Source of the DNA: Candidatus Bathyarchaeota archaeon
GTDB taxonomy: Archaea > Thermoproteota > Bathyarchaeia > Bathyarchaeales > SOJC01
DNA: 48,896 nt
Assembly (NCBI GenBank): GCA_020352645.1
Contig: CP070683.1
Location: 571,357-620,252, forward strand
Reading direction: 5' to 3'
Below the pieces are notes generated by a model that saw nothing but the letters and a program-made list of their open reading frames with translations, had not been told where the DNA came from and made no database searches. Made by a program: the position numbers and the translations under genes. The number at the start of each line of letters is the position of its first letter. Position 1 is the first letter of the stretch. Below are positions 26,249 through 34,242 of the stretch, piece after piece.

Positions 26249-27059
26249 GTTTCTCTGAAAGATCTTTCAGTAAACTGTAGAATTCCGGCCTCAAATCGCG
26301 AAGTGTAGGCACAGAAATCTCCACTGGTCCTATGTCGCTGAAGCTAATCACTGCAAACGCGAGATCTTCTTCGTTATACTTGGATTGAGCGAGTACTTTG
26401 CCATTCGGGGATATAAGGCGACTTCCTCCCCAGAACTGTAAGCCGTTTTCTATTCCAACAAGGTTCACGTATGCCAAGAAGCATGTGTTTTCCATTGCCC
26501 TTGCCAACGTAAGGGTCTCGAAGAATCTTTTTCTTGTTACTGGAGAGGCTGAGATACAAATTATGAATCTTGCTCCTTGCAAACGTAGTGCACGCGTGGT
26601 TTCAGGAAAGAAGATGTCATAGCAGATGATTATGCCGAGCTTTCCTAAGGCGGTTTCGAATACGGGTGCTTCATATCCTTCTCGGTAATATCTCTTCTCT
26701 TCGAATACGCTGTGCGTTGGTAGATGCGTTTTTCTGTATTTTCCAATGTAGCCCTCTGGGCCCACTAGCACAGCTGTATTGTAAAGTACGCCCTTTCCCT
26801 TTTCACTTTGTTCTACCATACCGAAAATTATGTGGAGATCTTCCTTTCTAGCGATCTCCTCAATCCTGATTGTGGAAGGTCCTGGGACTTCTTCAGCTAG
26901 TTCAAACACGCGGTCGCGTATTGTGTAGCCCGTTAGAGCCATCTCTGGAAAGATGATAATGTCAGTTTTCTGCTTTCTAGCTGCCTCAGCGTGCTCTGCG
27001 ATTTTGCGAATATTGTGTTTTTTTTCTCCGATTTTGCACGGGAACTGAGCGAGATCTAC
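26244..27059 (-). CDS. Nitrilase-superfamily amidohydrolase, start codon missing (in-frame TAG)
   Basis: The Glu-Lys-Cys triad is all encoded: Glu in IIIFPEMALTGY, Lys in GKYRKTHL, Cys in IIICYDIFFPE. The first ATG (26942) lies just after the Glu codon, so starting there would remove the catalytic Glu and about 38 conserved residues (VDLAQFPCKIGEKKHNI and on). That upstream part is intact and in frame from 27059, but no ATG, GTG or TTG lies between it and a TAG at 27060-27062. Five codons before the TAG is an ATG (27077), 17 bp after the nadE stop. Wording such as NLVG and GGSRLI resembles the glutaminase domain of NAD synthetases. Confidence 0.75.
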   Translation of the reverse strand, partial: VDLAQFPCKIGEKKHNIRKIAEHAEAARKQKTDIIIFPEMALTGYTIRDRVFELAEEVPGPSTIRIEEIARKEDLHIIFGMVEQSEKGKGVLYNTAVLVGPEGYIGKYRKTHLPTHSVFEEKRYYREGYEAPVFETALGKLGIIICYDIFFPETTRALRLQGARFIICISASPVTRKRFFETLTLARAMENTCFLAYVNLVGIENGLQFWGGSRLISPNGKVLAQSKYNEEDLAFAVISFSDIGPVEISVPTLRDLRPEFYSLLKDLSEKL

Positions 27060-27094
27060 CTAGAAACCTTCGAACATGAATTTTTCTAACTAGA

Positions 27095-27934
27095 TTATCT
27101 ATTTCGGGATAGTCTGAAATCATTGGTTACTGTCCTGAATTCGAGTTTGCAAGTTAATGGCATTTGTCTCTTGTGTTCTGTCTGGAGCCATCGCTTCTTC
27201 ACACCTTCTACAGTTTGCGTTGTAAGATCAAGTTGATCTGCTATTGTCTGGCAATCCATGAAATGCTCAAAACCATAAAGGATCAGATCTAAGACTTCGT
27301 ATTTTAAGCCTAGTTCAGATTCCGCTGTCTGTCCTGGCCAGAGAGCTGGAGTAGGCGATTTCTTAATTATCTCGAGAGGTATTTCCAAGTGCAGAGCAAG
27401 CTGACTAACTTGGGTCTTATAGAGATCCATGATAGGAGCGATGTCTGCCGAAGCGTCCCCCCACTTGGTGAAATATCCTAACATAGCTTCACTCTTATCG
27501 CTGCTTCCAACCACAATCAGTCTTTTGTTATTGGCATAATAGTACCAGATAAGCATACGAATTCGAGCTTTCAGATTGCCTCGACTGAGTATATCCTTTG
27601 ATTCATAATCTGGGATTGCTTTGTACAGCGCGTGGAGCGAATCTGTGATGTCAACTTTCTTCATCAGGAATCCAAACTTCTCAGCGAGGAGTCTAGCATG
27701 CTCCTCGTCGGTTTCTGTGTAGGTTTCTCTTTCCGGCATAAACAAGGCTTGGACTTTCTTGGCGCCTAACGACCTGCTACAGAGCGCAGCGGTTGTTGCG
27801 CTATCAAGTCCTCCAGAGACTCCTAGCACTACACCTTCCGCGCCAACTTTGCGTGTATAATCTTTGACGAATCTGGATATTCTCTGTTCAGTAGCTGATG
27901 GATTGATCTGGAGTGATTCCTTGGTGAGACGCAT
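27095..27934 (-). CDS. nadE: NAD+ synthetase
   Basis: A 279-aa N-type ATP pyrophosphatase that amidates nicotinic acid adenine dinucleotide to NAD+. The PP-loop SGGLDS is at 40-45. Also seen are VVGSSDKSEAMLGYFTKWGD (substrate loop) and SPTPALWPGQTAESELG with the C-terminal KRQMPLTCK segment. Like most archaeal NadE it lacks a fused glutaminase domain. The next gene on the same strand is a nitrilase-family protein that could supply ammonia. GCTTTTATGT at 27964-27973 read on the minus strand (ACATAAAAGC) may be the TATA box. Confidence 0.94.
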   Translation of the reverse strand: MRLTKESLQINPSATEQRISRFVKDYTRKVGAEGVVLGVSGGLDSATTAALCSRSLGAKKVQALFMPERETYTETDEEHARLLAEKFGFLMKKVDITDSLHALYKAIPDYESKDILSRGNLKARIRMLIWYYYANNKRLIVVGSSDKSEAMLGYFTKWGDASADIAPIMDLYKTQVSQLALHLEIPLEIIKKSPTPALWPGQTAESELGLKYEVLDLILYGFEHFMDCQTIADQLDLTTQTVEGVKKRWLQTEHKRQMPLTCKLEFRTVTNDFRLSRNR

Positions 27935-28071
27935 TTGAACTCACTTTATCTGTCTGTTACCGTGCTTTTATGTTTGTGCGAACCAAATCGCCCTTGGATC
28001 TGTTGAGGCATACAACTCCACATCATATGTTGATTCTGATTGGGAGAAATCAAAGAACTGGATAGGGAAAA

Positions 28072-28083
28072 TGCTTTTAGTTA
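28072..28083 (+). promoter_or_regulatory. Candidate promoter of tRNA-Ser
   Basis: TGCTTTTAGTTA lies 28-39 bp upstream of the tRNA 5' end, the expected TATA position. Assigned by eye. Confidence 0.4.
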
Positions 28084-28110
28084 TGGAAACTCACTGCCTT
28101 GTCAGTAGGG

Positions 28111-28224
28111 GCCAGGGTGGCAGAGCGGTAATGCGCCGGCCTCGAGATCCAATTAGCTAGGAAAAGGGCCAGTCAGCCGGTGGGCGGTTCGCCCTCAAGG
28201 GTTCAAATCCCTTCCCTGGCGCCA
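28111..28224 (+). tRNA. tRNA-Ser(CGA) with a 28-nt intron
   Basis: The acceptor stem is GCCAGGG/CCCTGGC with discriminator G and encoded CCA. The D arm has 3 pairs. The anticodon stem CCGGC (28136-28140) pairs with GCCGG (28176-28180), and the anticodon CGA is at 28143-28145. A long variable arm (GGGCG/CGCCC) precedes the T arm (AAGGG, loop TTCAAAT, CCCTT). The long variable arm, short D stem and G discriminator indicate serine. An intron at 28147-28174 sits after position 37, the classic archaeal site; CTCG/CCAG (one C-C mismatch) with flanking 3-nt bulges and an inner UCC/GGG helix form a bulge-helix-bulge for the splicing endonuclease. Confidence 0.9.
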
Positions 28225-28225
28225 C

Positions 28226-28243
28226 CTGACCCTTCGCGGTCAG
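28226..28243 (+). terminator. Short hairpin after tRNA-Ser
   Basis: CTGACC (28226-28231) and GGTCAG (28238-28243) form a 6-bp stem around CTTCGC, starting 2 nt after the tRNA CCA. There is no T run after it, so it may be a 3' trailer structure rather than a terminator. The rest of the gap up to 28336 shows nothing I can name. Confidence 0.35.
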
Positions 28244-28336
28244 ATGACGAGTTTCTAGTTACCAAGGTAGTGCTCGATTTGGTTTCTGAGGAAACTGAAA
28301 AAAGACTCCTCCGAAAGGGCTGACATGGCTCGGGAA

Positions 28337-28346
28337 TTCTTATAAG
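28337..28346 (+). promoter_or_regulatory. Candidate TATA box of the HtrA-like gene
   Basis: TTCTTATAAG lies about 50 bp upstream of the TTG start at 28394. Confidence 0.45.
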
Positions 28347-28393
28347 GAGTTGCGAAATTAGCAAGATGAGAGCTTTGAAAGGAGATTGATAAT

Positions 28394-29560
28394 TTGTCCA
28401 ACGAATTGAAGCCTTACACTAGCAACCTTTCCCTCACAACAGTGATTGTGATTGCGGTAATAGTCATAGCTAGTCTTGCGGGAAATATCTATACTTACCA
28501 GATTTTCTCAAGTACTGTACGAAGCTTGGAAAACAATGTTGGAACCTTTCAAAACCAGATCGCCGCATTGACAGAAGCCCTGAAAAGCTACAACCAAACT
28601 GGCACAGGCAACATCTCACTTAGCGAGCTCTATGAAAACGTGAAGGACTCCATTGTTCTGATTCGTGGGCAAACATCTCTAGGGGAAATCTCAGGCTCCG
28701 GCTTCATTTACAATTATTCAGGTCCCACGTTCTCAGGACCAGTTATAATCACAAACTATCACGTGGTTCGTGGTACGACAAGTCGTTCAATAACTCTCAT
28801 GGACGGCAAAGCGTATTCGGTCCGCATACTTGGCTCAGATGCATATGTTGATCTTGCAGTACTTTTCGCCGATGATATGCCTTCTGATGGGTTCAAATCA
28901 CTTCCCATTGTAAGCTCATCTCTCCTTAACATAGGCGATTTTGTGATTGCAATAGGTAATCCCTACGAATTGATAGGCTCTATGACAACTGGCATAATTA
29001 GCCAGCTTGGACGGGCGATTCCTGAAGAACTGGCAGGTGGATTCTCAATTGCAAACGTAATACAAATAAGTGCTCCGCTCAACCCAGGTAATTCCGGCGG
29101 GCCATTGTTGAACAGCAAGGGTCAAGTCGTAGGCGTGACTTTTGCGATAATTGAGAATTCGACCGGAGTGGGATTTGCCATACCATCGGACACTATCCTT
29201 CGCGAAATCTCTTGGCTTGTGAACAATGATGTTTACCCCCACTCTTGGATTGGTGTGAGCGGGACAGATGTGACCTATGAAATCGCGCAAGAGAAGGGTG
29301 CTTCCAAGACTTTTGGTTGGTTAATAGTAAGTGTGTCTGATAATGGCCCAGCAAAAAAGGCTGGTCTGCAGCCTCAGGACATCATTCTCGCAATAAACAA
29401 CACAATGATAGTTAATGGTGACGATATCTCAAGTTATCTTGAAGAAGAAACCTCACCTGGAGATGTAATTATGATAACTGTGGAACGCGAGGTCCTTTTT
29501 GTACGCTCAGAGATAATTCTTCCTTTAGAGCTTGAGCCTAGACCTCCACCTCCAGCGTAG
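28394..29560 (+). CDS. HtrA/DegP-like membrane-anchored serine protease
   Basis: A 388-aa protein. One N-terminal transmembrane helix (about 13-35) is followed by a short coiled coil (40-65), a trypsin-like protease domain with an intact triad H123 (TNYHVV), D153 (YVDLAV) and S234 (PGNSGGP), and one C-terminal PDZ domain (about 285-375). The protease probably faces outside the cell and degrades misfolded envelope proteins. TTG 28394 is preceded by AAAGGAGAT at good spacing. The C-terminus ends in a proline-rich tail (PRPPPPA). It stands alone. Confidence 0.93.
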   Translation: MSNELKPYTSNLSLTTVIVIAVIVIASLAGNIYTYQIFSSTVRSLENNVGTFQNQIAALTEALKSYNQTGTGNISLSELYENVKDSIVLIRGQTSLGEISGSGFIYNYSGPTFSGPVIITNYHVVRGTTSRSITLMDGKAYSVRILGSDAYVDLAVLFADDMPSDGFKSLPIVSSSLLNIGDFVIAIGNPYELIGSMTTGIISQLGRAIPEELAGGFSIANVIQISAPLNPGNSGGPLLNSKGQVVGVTFAIIENSTGVGFAIPSDTILREISWLVNNDVYPHSWIGVSGTDVTYEIAQEKGASKTFGWLIVSVSDNGPAKKAGLQPQDIILAINNTMIVNGDDISSYLEEETSPGDVIMITVEREVLFVRSEIILPLELEPRPPPPA

Positions 29561-29640
29561 TTTCGGCTATTCAACATTGTGTCGTTTGGCGAAAACTATT
29601 CTATGTAAGACTGTGGAATCTATTTGGAGTAGGTTTGATC

Positions 29641-30180
29641 TCACACTATGGACCTGCCCGATGGCTTTCTTTTGAGCTCTGTTCCACACATTCTGCAGTG
29701 ACAGGCACTGTAATCTGCAGGATACTTGGCATAGCAGCCTGGACAGTACATAACCCAGTGGAATTTGTAGCGTATTCCAAATGTGACCACAGGGGCGAAC
29801 TTGATCCCAAGTTGATTAGCCACATTCTGTATCGAGTAGTCATCTGTGACTATTCGCGGTATACAGCCAATGTCTTTCAACTCTAAAGCCAGAGCCAAAA
29901 CATGCCGGTCTGCTTTCGAGAGAAAAAGTAGATCGCCTACTGCTTTCGACGATGTCTTGATCTTTTCTATGAATTCTGGCTTTGGCTCCCTGATTTCTAG
30001 CTTGCCATTTTCGATAGCTGTGTCAAACCTCGTTCTGGATAGTGAATTCATGGAAAGCTCGTTTCTCACCTCAGGCACCGAGAATTGGGGGACCATAACT
30101 GCAAATGGATCGAAACCGGATATGAAAGCAGACGTGTCTAATATGATTGTTTCTCGGAGTTTGTCCACCTTCAGCATCAT
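29641..30180 (-). CDS. nob1: Ribosome maturation endonuclease Nob1 (PIN domain plus zinc ribbon)
   Basis: A 179-aa protein. An N-terminal PIN nuclease domain carries the acidic residues D15 (LDTSAF), E37 (VPEVRNEL), D91 (SKADRHVL) and D113/D114 (VTDDYS). A C-terminal zinc ribbon follows (C146, C149, C162, C165). This two-domain order is that of Nob1, which cuts the 3' end of 16S rRNA during small-subunit maturation. Its start overlaps the NAD kinase stop by 4 bp, so they form an operon. Confidence 0.92.
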   Translation of the reverse strand: MMLKVDKLRETIILDTSAFISGFDPFAVMVPQFSVPEVRNELSMNSLSRTRFDTAIENGKLEIREPKPEFIEKIKTSSKAVGDLLFLSKADRHVLALALELKDIGCIPRIVTDDYSIQNVANQLGIKFAPVVTFGIRYKFHWVMYCPGCYAKYPADYSACHCRMCGTELKRKPSGRSIV

Positions 30181-31022
30181 CTTTCCTTCGGATATAGCAA
30201 TCTACTCTTGAGACGTCCGTAGAATTCTTTTCTGAAGCGAATGAAAGAGGTTGTGTTTCTAGATCTTGTGATGACCACTTCTTGTTGACTCGGATCTTGT
30301 AACGTCTCTTTGTAATACCCATCAACTACAACTAGTGGTGAGTTAGGCTTCTCTATTTCCACAGTAAGTATAGAACTCTCAGGAAAGACTATTGGCGGAA
30401 AAGGCGTTAGTGGACACACAGGCGTTATCACAAAGACGTCAGTTTCAGGATCCAACACAGGTCCACCAGCGGCTAATGAATAGCCTGTTGAGCCCGTCGG
30501 TGACGCCACTAGAACTCCATCAGCTTGGACGTCAAGTATGCGGGCTCCATCTTTCCAAAGATTTGCGTATAGAAGTTTGACAGGGGCACCTGCAGATATA
30601 AAGACTTCATTCAAAGCATCCGGCACTTGGCGATTTCCAACGCTCACAGCTAGTTTCTTGCAGGTTTCCACTATAAACGTCCCATTCAAGCATCTCTTCA
30701 ATGCTTTCAAGGCACATTCAGGAGCTACTTCAGCTAGGAATCCCCTTTCACCCATGTTAATCGCGAGTATTGGAGGCTCGGGCTTTGGGATCTGAATACA
30801 AGTTCTCAGTATTGTTCCATCGCCCCCCACAGTAATGATGAAGTCTACATTCCAGTCTTCAAGAGGTGATGTTGCAGCTTCTGCGTCAATGTGAGGTCCG
30901 ATTCCAGGATCCAATACTATATCGAGTTCCTTCTCTCTGAGATAACTCAGCAGTTTCATGATAAGCTTAAAGGCTGCCTTCTTGTCGTTTCGAGCAGTCA
31001 GCCCTACGCTTCTGAAAGTCAT
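30177..31022 (-). CDS. nadK: NAD kinase
   Basis: A 281-aa ATP- or polyphosphate-dependent NAD kinase, making NADP. The family motif GGDGT is at 66-70. The NE motif is in DALNEVFI, and the glycine-rich substrate loop is SPTGSTGYSLAAGGP. It is first of a two-gene operon with nob1. Its promoter is probably at 31076-31087. NadE, the enzyme making its substrate NAD+, is encoded 2.2 kb away. Confidence 0.94.
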   Translation of the reverse strand: MTFRSVGLTARNDKKAAFKLIMKLLSYLREKELDIVLDPGIGPHIDAEAATSPLEDWNVDFIITVGGDGTILRTCIQIPKPEPPILAINMGERGFLAEVAPECALKALKRCLNGTFIVETCKKLAVSVGNRQVPDALNEVFISAGAPVKLLYANLWKDGARILDVQADGVLVASPTGSTGYSLAAGGPVLDPETDVFVITPVCPLTPFPPIVFPESSILTVEIEKPNSPLVVVDGYYKETLQDPSQQEVVITRSRNTTSFIRFRKEFYGRLKSRLLYPKER

Positions 31023-31075
31023 TATGATCGCATCTGCAAATGTTAGTGGTCAAATCTATTGTCTTAAGGAATGAC

Positions 31076-31087
31076 CTATTTATATGT
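31076..31087 (-). promoter_or_regulatory. Candidate TATA box of the nadK-nob1 operon
   Basis: The minus strand reads ACATATAAATAG about 55 bp upstream of the NAD kinase start, a good archaeal TATA match. Confidence 0.5.
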
Positions 31088-31169
31088 AATTTCTAAGATC
31101 GGAAACTCCTCGTCCGTGTGGGCCAACGTCTTGACGCCACTAAAGCATCTCTTCTGGCATCATGCAAAT

Positions 31170-31179
31170 CTATTTATTG
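31170..31179 (+). promoter_or_regulatory. Candidate TATA box of the aIF5A gene
   Basis: CTATTTATTG lies 39-48 bp upstream of the ATG at 31218. That distance implies a short leader for an aIF5A-deoxyhypusine synthase operon. Confidence 0.45.
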
Positions 31180-31217
31180 CAGTCTTTTAAAGAGCTGTAT
31201 GATTGAGCGTTGAGACG

Positions 31218-31613
31218 ATGAGCAAACCTGCTGATGTAGGAAGCCTGCGTGTCGGTGGATATGTGATAGTTGACGATAAGCCTTGTCGTGTTGCAAGTCT
31301 TACAAAGTCCAAACCAGGAAAGCATGGGGCAGCCAAAGCAAGAGTTGTGGCCATAGGCGTCTTTGATGGGGCGAAGAAAACCTTCGTTAAACCAGTCAAC
31401 GCCCAAATAGAGGTTCCCATGATTGAAAAGAGAACAGGTCAGGTAATCGCTCTGCTGGAAAGCTCTGTCCAATTGATGGATTTGGAAAACTATGAGGTAT
31501 CTGAGACTGCTTACCCTGATAATGTGGAGCTGAAGCAAAAATTAGGGTCTGGAGTAGAGGTGGAATACTGGAGAATCTTGGGAAGAACGAAGATCATGCG
31601 CACGAAAGGCTAA
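31218..31613 (+). CDS. eif5a: Translation initiation factor aIF5A
   Basis: A 131-aa factor from ATG 31218 (an in-frame TTG at 31203 is a less family-like start). It has the N-terminal SH3-like domain with the hypusine loop SKPGKHG, K35 being the residue to be modified, and a C-terminal OB fold. It helps ribosomes through difficult peptide bonds. The enzyme that modifies K35, deoxyhypusine synthase, is encoded 34 bp downstream on the same strand, a direct functional pairing. Confidence 0.95.
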   Translation: MSKPADVGSLRVGGYVIVDDKPCRVASLTKSKPGKHGAAKARVVAIGVFDGAKKTFVKPVNAQIEVPMIEKRTGQVIALLESSVQLMDLENYEVSETAYPDNVELKQKLGSGVEVEYWRILGRTKIMRTKG

Positions 31614-31647
31614 TTCTGCAATATATGCGCACGCTTTTTCCAAGAAG

Positions 31648-32580
31648 TTGAGACTATTGAAGAATGTGAGACATATTCGACTCAGACGTGGAATGACGGT
31701 TACCCAGCTAGTTGAGGAAATGGATGCTTGTGAAGTTTTAGGAGCTGGAAAAATAGGGAAGGCCGCACGGCTACTAACAAGGATGTTCAAAGACCCAGAT
31801 TTCACAGTTTTCTTAACCCTCGCCGGCGCTCTCGTACCAGGTGGGCTTAAGAGTATAGTTGTTGACTTGATCGCTGCAGGGCATGTTAATGTAGTTGTGA
31901 CCACTGGGGCTAATATGGTGCACGACATTGTTGAGACGTTGGGGTACAAGCACAAGGTGGGCACTTTCAGAGCTATGGATGAGCAGTTAGTCAAGAGAGA
32001 CGTAGGGCGTATAGGTGACATATACATTGAACACAAAGCTTTCAGGAGCCTCGAAAAATGGATGCGCGACGTCCTCGGAAGCATTGGAAAGCAGAAGCTT
32101 CAGCGAATATCGCCTTCAGATCTCTTGCTGGAGATTGGAAGGCGCATAGAAGACAAAGACTCAATTTTGGCGATCGCAGCAGAAGCAGATGCGCCAATAA
32201 TCTGCCCTGGATTGGTGGATTCAATTGCAGGATTTCAGCTTTGGCTTTGTAGACAAGAAAGTGAAATCGTCCTTGATCCGCTTGGAGATATTTCCAAGCT
32301 CGTAGACAAGGTGTACGAAGCAAAGAAAACGGGAATCATCATCTTAGGTGGTGGATTGCCGAAGCATTTTGCTTTGTTTGCAAACACTTTTAGGGAAGGA
32401 GTGGACGTAGCGGTTCAAATCACCATGGATAGACCTGAGCCTGGTGGATTGAGCGGTGCCTCTTTGGAAGAAGCTGTCAGCTGGCGTAAAGTAAAATCTG
32501 AAAGAGATACAGTGACTGTGGTCTGCGACGCAACCATAGCATTTCCTCTGGTCATTGCAGCCGTTCTGGAACGGCTCTAG
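31648..32580 (+). CDS. dys: Deoxyhypusine synthase
   Basis: A 310-aa NAD-dependent enzyme that moves the aminobutyl group of spermidine to the aIF5A lysine. Seen are the LTLAGALVPGGLK and VTTGANMVHD segments, PIICPGLVDS, and the C-terminal SGASLEEAVSWRKV, whose lysine (about K281) matches the reaction intermediate lysine of the family. TTG 31648 is the probable start; a TTG three codons on is an alternative. It converges with a small membrane-protein gene, overlapping by 4 bp. Confidence 0.95.
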   Translation: MRLLKNVRHIRLRRGMTVTQLVEEMDACEVLGAGKIGKAARLLTRMFKDPDFTVFLTLAGALVPGGLKSIVVDLIAAGHVNVVVTTGANMVHDIVETLGYKHKVGTFRAMDEQLVKRDVGRIGDIYIEHKAFRSLEKWMRDVLGSIGKQKLQRISPSDLLLEIGRRIEDKDSILAIAAEADAPIICPGLVDSIAGFQLWLCRQESEIVLDPLGDISKLVDKVYEAKKTGIIILGGGLPKHFALFANTFREGVDVAVQITMDRPEPGGLSGASLEEAVSWRKVKSERDTVTVVCDATIAFPLVIAAVLERL

Positions 32581-32795
32581 CTCTCCCACCAATCCCAGCC
32601 AGCCTTGTCAAATGCTAGATATAGTATTGCGAGGGTAATACCCCAAAGAAATGCGGTCACGGCGTAGCTTAGTGGGGAATCAAGCTGATTCAAGGACGTC
32701 CATGCTGTGATGCCGTAGACTCCAACTAATATGAATATAAAGATGAAAAAATAGATAGCGCTCTTTAAGGTCAACTTACCAGATCTCCTATTCAA
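32577..32795 (-). CDS. Small membrane protein of unknown function
   Basis: A 72-aa protein with two hydrophobic helices (about 11-31 and 42-61) joined by a short loop and ending in an acidic, tryptophan-rich tail (KAGWDWWES). No family recognised. It begins with TTG. The stop overlaps the convergent deoxyhypusine synthase gene by 4 bp. The 137 bp upstream hold nothing I can name. Confidence 0.6.
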   Translation of the reverse strand: MNRRSGKLTLKSAIYFFIFIFILVGVYGITAWTSLNQLDSPLSYAVTAFLWGITLAILYLAFDKAGWDWWES

Positions 32796-32932
32796 GAATC
32801 TAGGATTTGCTTGTTAAGATTTTCCATTGTTTCAATTAGAATAATGCAAAAGGTTGACCTTAGGCTATCCATGCATACTCATCGCTGTTTGAATCTAGCG
32901 TTAGTAATGTGGGGAATCAGCTGCATCCTTAA

Positions 32933-33370
32933 CTAAGTTACTTCTATCTCGAATCCTCTCTTTCTAGGTATTCTAATCTCTAAGAAACCTTTCTTGAGTC
33001 TCTTTTCAATCTTCGAGATATCTACAGGTACGGGAATCTCTACGTGGCAGCTGAATGTAGAGAATTCTCCTTTTTGGCGTTGTATTCCTAGATCTTCGCA
33101 ACATATTCTGCGATTGATTCTGGCGCTTATCTCAATGGTTCTTTTGTCTAAAGGATCAATCTTTATTGAATCTGGGTCTGAGAATGGTAAGTCCGCTGTG
33201 ACGACTACTTCGCTTCGTGTAACGGAAACTTCGCATAGTGGCTCGATTGTATGCGTGTTTATGTTCCAGCTTGGGCGTTCAGTTGGTAGTAGTTTTTCTG
33301 CGAGTGACTCCATCTCCTCAATATACTCATTGATTAAGTCAAGAATCGATCGTCTTTTCCTAATTGACAT
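32933..33370 (-). CDS. hsp20: Small heat-shock protein (Hsp20/alpha-crystallin family)
   Basis: About 145 aa from ATG 33370, chosen because GGAGG lies about 10 nt before it; the in-frame ATG at 33394 is inside the previous gene. An N-terminal helical part is followed by an alpha-crystallin domain (about 50-140), including VVVTADLPFSDPDSIKI and KKGFLEIRIPRK. This is a divergent member: the usual C-terminal I-x-I anchor may be the final FEIEV. Such proteins hold unfolding proteins as oligomeric chaperones. It lies 16 bp after the PAC2-family gene. Confidence 0.85.
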   Translation of the reverse strand: MSIRKRRSILDLINEYIEEMESLAEKLLPTERPSWNINTHTIEPLCEVSVTRSEVVVTADLPFSDPDSIKIDPLDKRTIEISARINRRICCEDLGIQRQKGEFSTFSCHVEIPVPVDISKIEKRLKKGFLEIRIPRKRGFEIEVT

Positions 33371-33386
33371 GTTTTCATCTGCCTCC

Positions 33387-34133
33387 TTACACATAAAGCG
33401 GCAAGTCGTATTCTTGTTCCTTCTTCATTTTGCTCAGCTCTTGCTGGGTACGTCTCATTACGTCCTTTGCACGAAGTCTAATTTCCTCACCTTTCTCGAA
33501 AAGCTTTGAAACATCAACAGTTATTCCTGTAATTACTGCAAACTGCTTCAACGCTGCCGCGGAAGCCTCTGGATCAGGGTAATTGTAGAAGGATTGGGCG
33601 AGCAAGGCAATTGCAGGGATGTCGCGTTCAGCACAGTAACGCATAATCAATGCTTGAGGACCAACCATATATCCTTCTTTCAAAGCGGTTGTGCCCTTCT
33701 GCTCCAGCAGCTTAATCATAGCTTGGCTTGATCCTGCGCCAAACACCTTTGGTTCCGCAATATCTTGGCGGTTCTGCACCGGCATACCACCAATTGGAAT
33801 AATCATCCTGACTTTCTTTTCTTTTCCCCAGTCGATTAGTCCACGCATGAGATGTTGGATGCCCTTCGCCGGTATTGCAGCCTCCGAAACTGCGACCAGC
33901 AGATCCTTTCCACCAAGTATACGCATTGGTGCACGAGGTAATCCCTTATGCAAAACAACAATTGGAGGCAGCAAATCTGAATCGATGTAAGCTACTTCCT
34001 CCAAATTGAGTTCCGAGATAACATGTGAAGCGGCCAAGACCCCAACAAGGCCCACGTCAGGAAATCCGCAAAGCATAGTGGCTCCTAGAGGAACATGGAT
34101 AGCTTCTTTTTCCACGAAGGTTAATGATGTCAA
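33387..34133 (-). CDS. PAC2-family protein (proteasome assembly chaperone-like)
   Basis: A 248-aa protein with an N-terminal CGFPDVGLVGVLAASHVI segment and GGMPVQNR, typical of the archaeal PAC2 family related to proteasome assembly chaperone 2. A helical, charged tail (210-248) follows. The start is TTG 34133, with AGGAGG about 10 nt before. It precedes the Hsp20 gene on the same strand, so the pair may be a protein-quality operon. No proteasome gene is in the window, so its role is inferred only. Confidence 0.85.
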   Translation of the reverse strand: MTSLTFVEKEAIHVPLGATMLCGFPDVGLVGVLAASHVISELNLEEVAYIDSDLLPPIVVLHKGLPRAPMRILGGKDLLVAVSEAAIPAKGIQHLMRGLIDWGKEKKVRMIIPIGGMPVQNRQDIAEPKVFGAGSSQAMIKLLEQKGTTALKEGYMVGPQALIMRYCAERDIPAIALLAQSFYNYPDPEASAAALKQFAVITGITVDVSKLFEKGEEIRLRAKDVMRRTQQELSKMKKEQEYDLPLYV

Positions 34134-34200
34134 TAAGATTATTCCTCCTGCTCTAAGTCATCGAGGGGTGAGCACAAAAGGGTTTTGGTGAATCCAAATC

Positions 34201-34209
34201 CTATTTAAG
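34201..34209 (+). promoter_or_regulatory. Candidate TATA box of the srp54 operon
   Basis: CTATTTAAG lies 34-42 bp upstream of ATG 34243. This would start a run of seven same-strand genes ending at 39618. Confidence 0.45.
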
Positions 34210-34242
34210 ACTGATGGAAGCTTTAAGGATAGAGTGAAGGCT

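Noticed and set aside
26244-27077. Pyrrolysine decoding of the TAG in the nitrilase frame
   Set aside because: Many genes in this window end in TAG, the TAG lies before the conserved domain, and no pylT/pylS-like gene is visible here. Kept only as a check, not as a claim.
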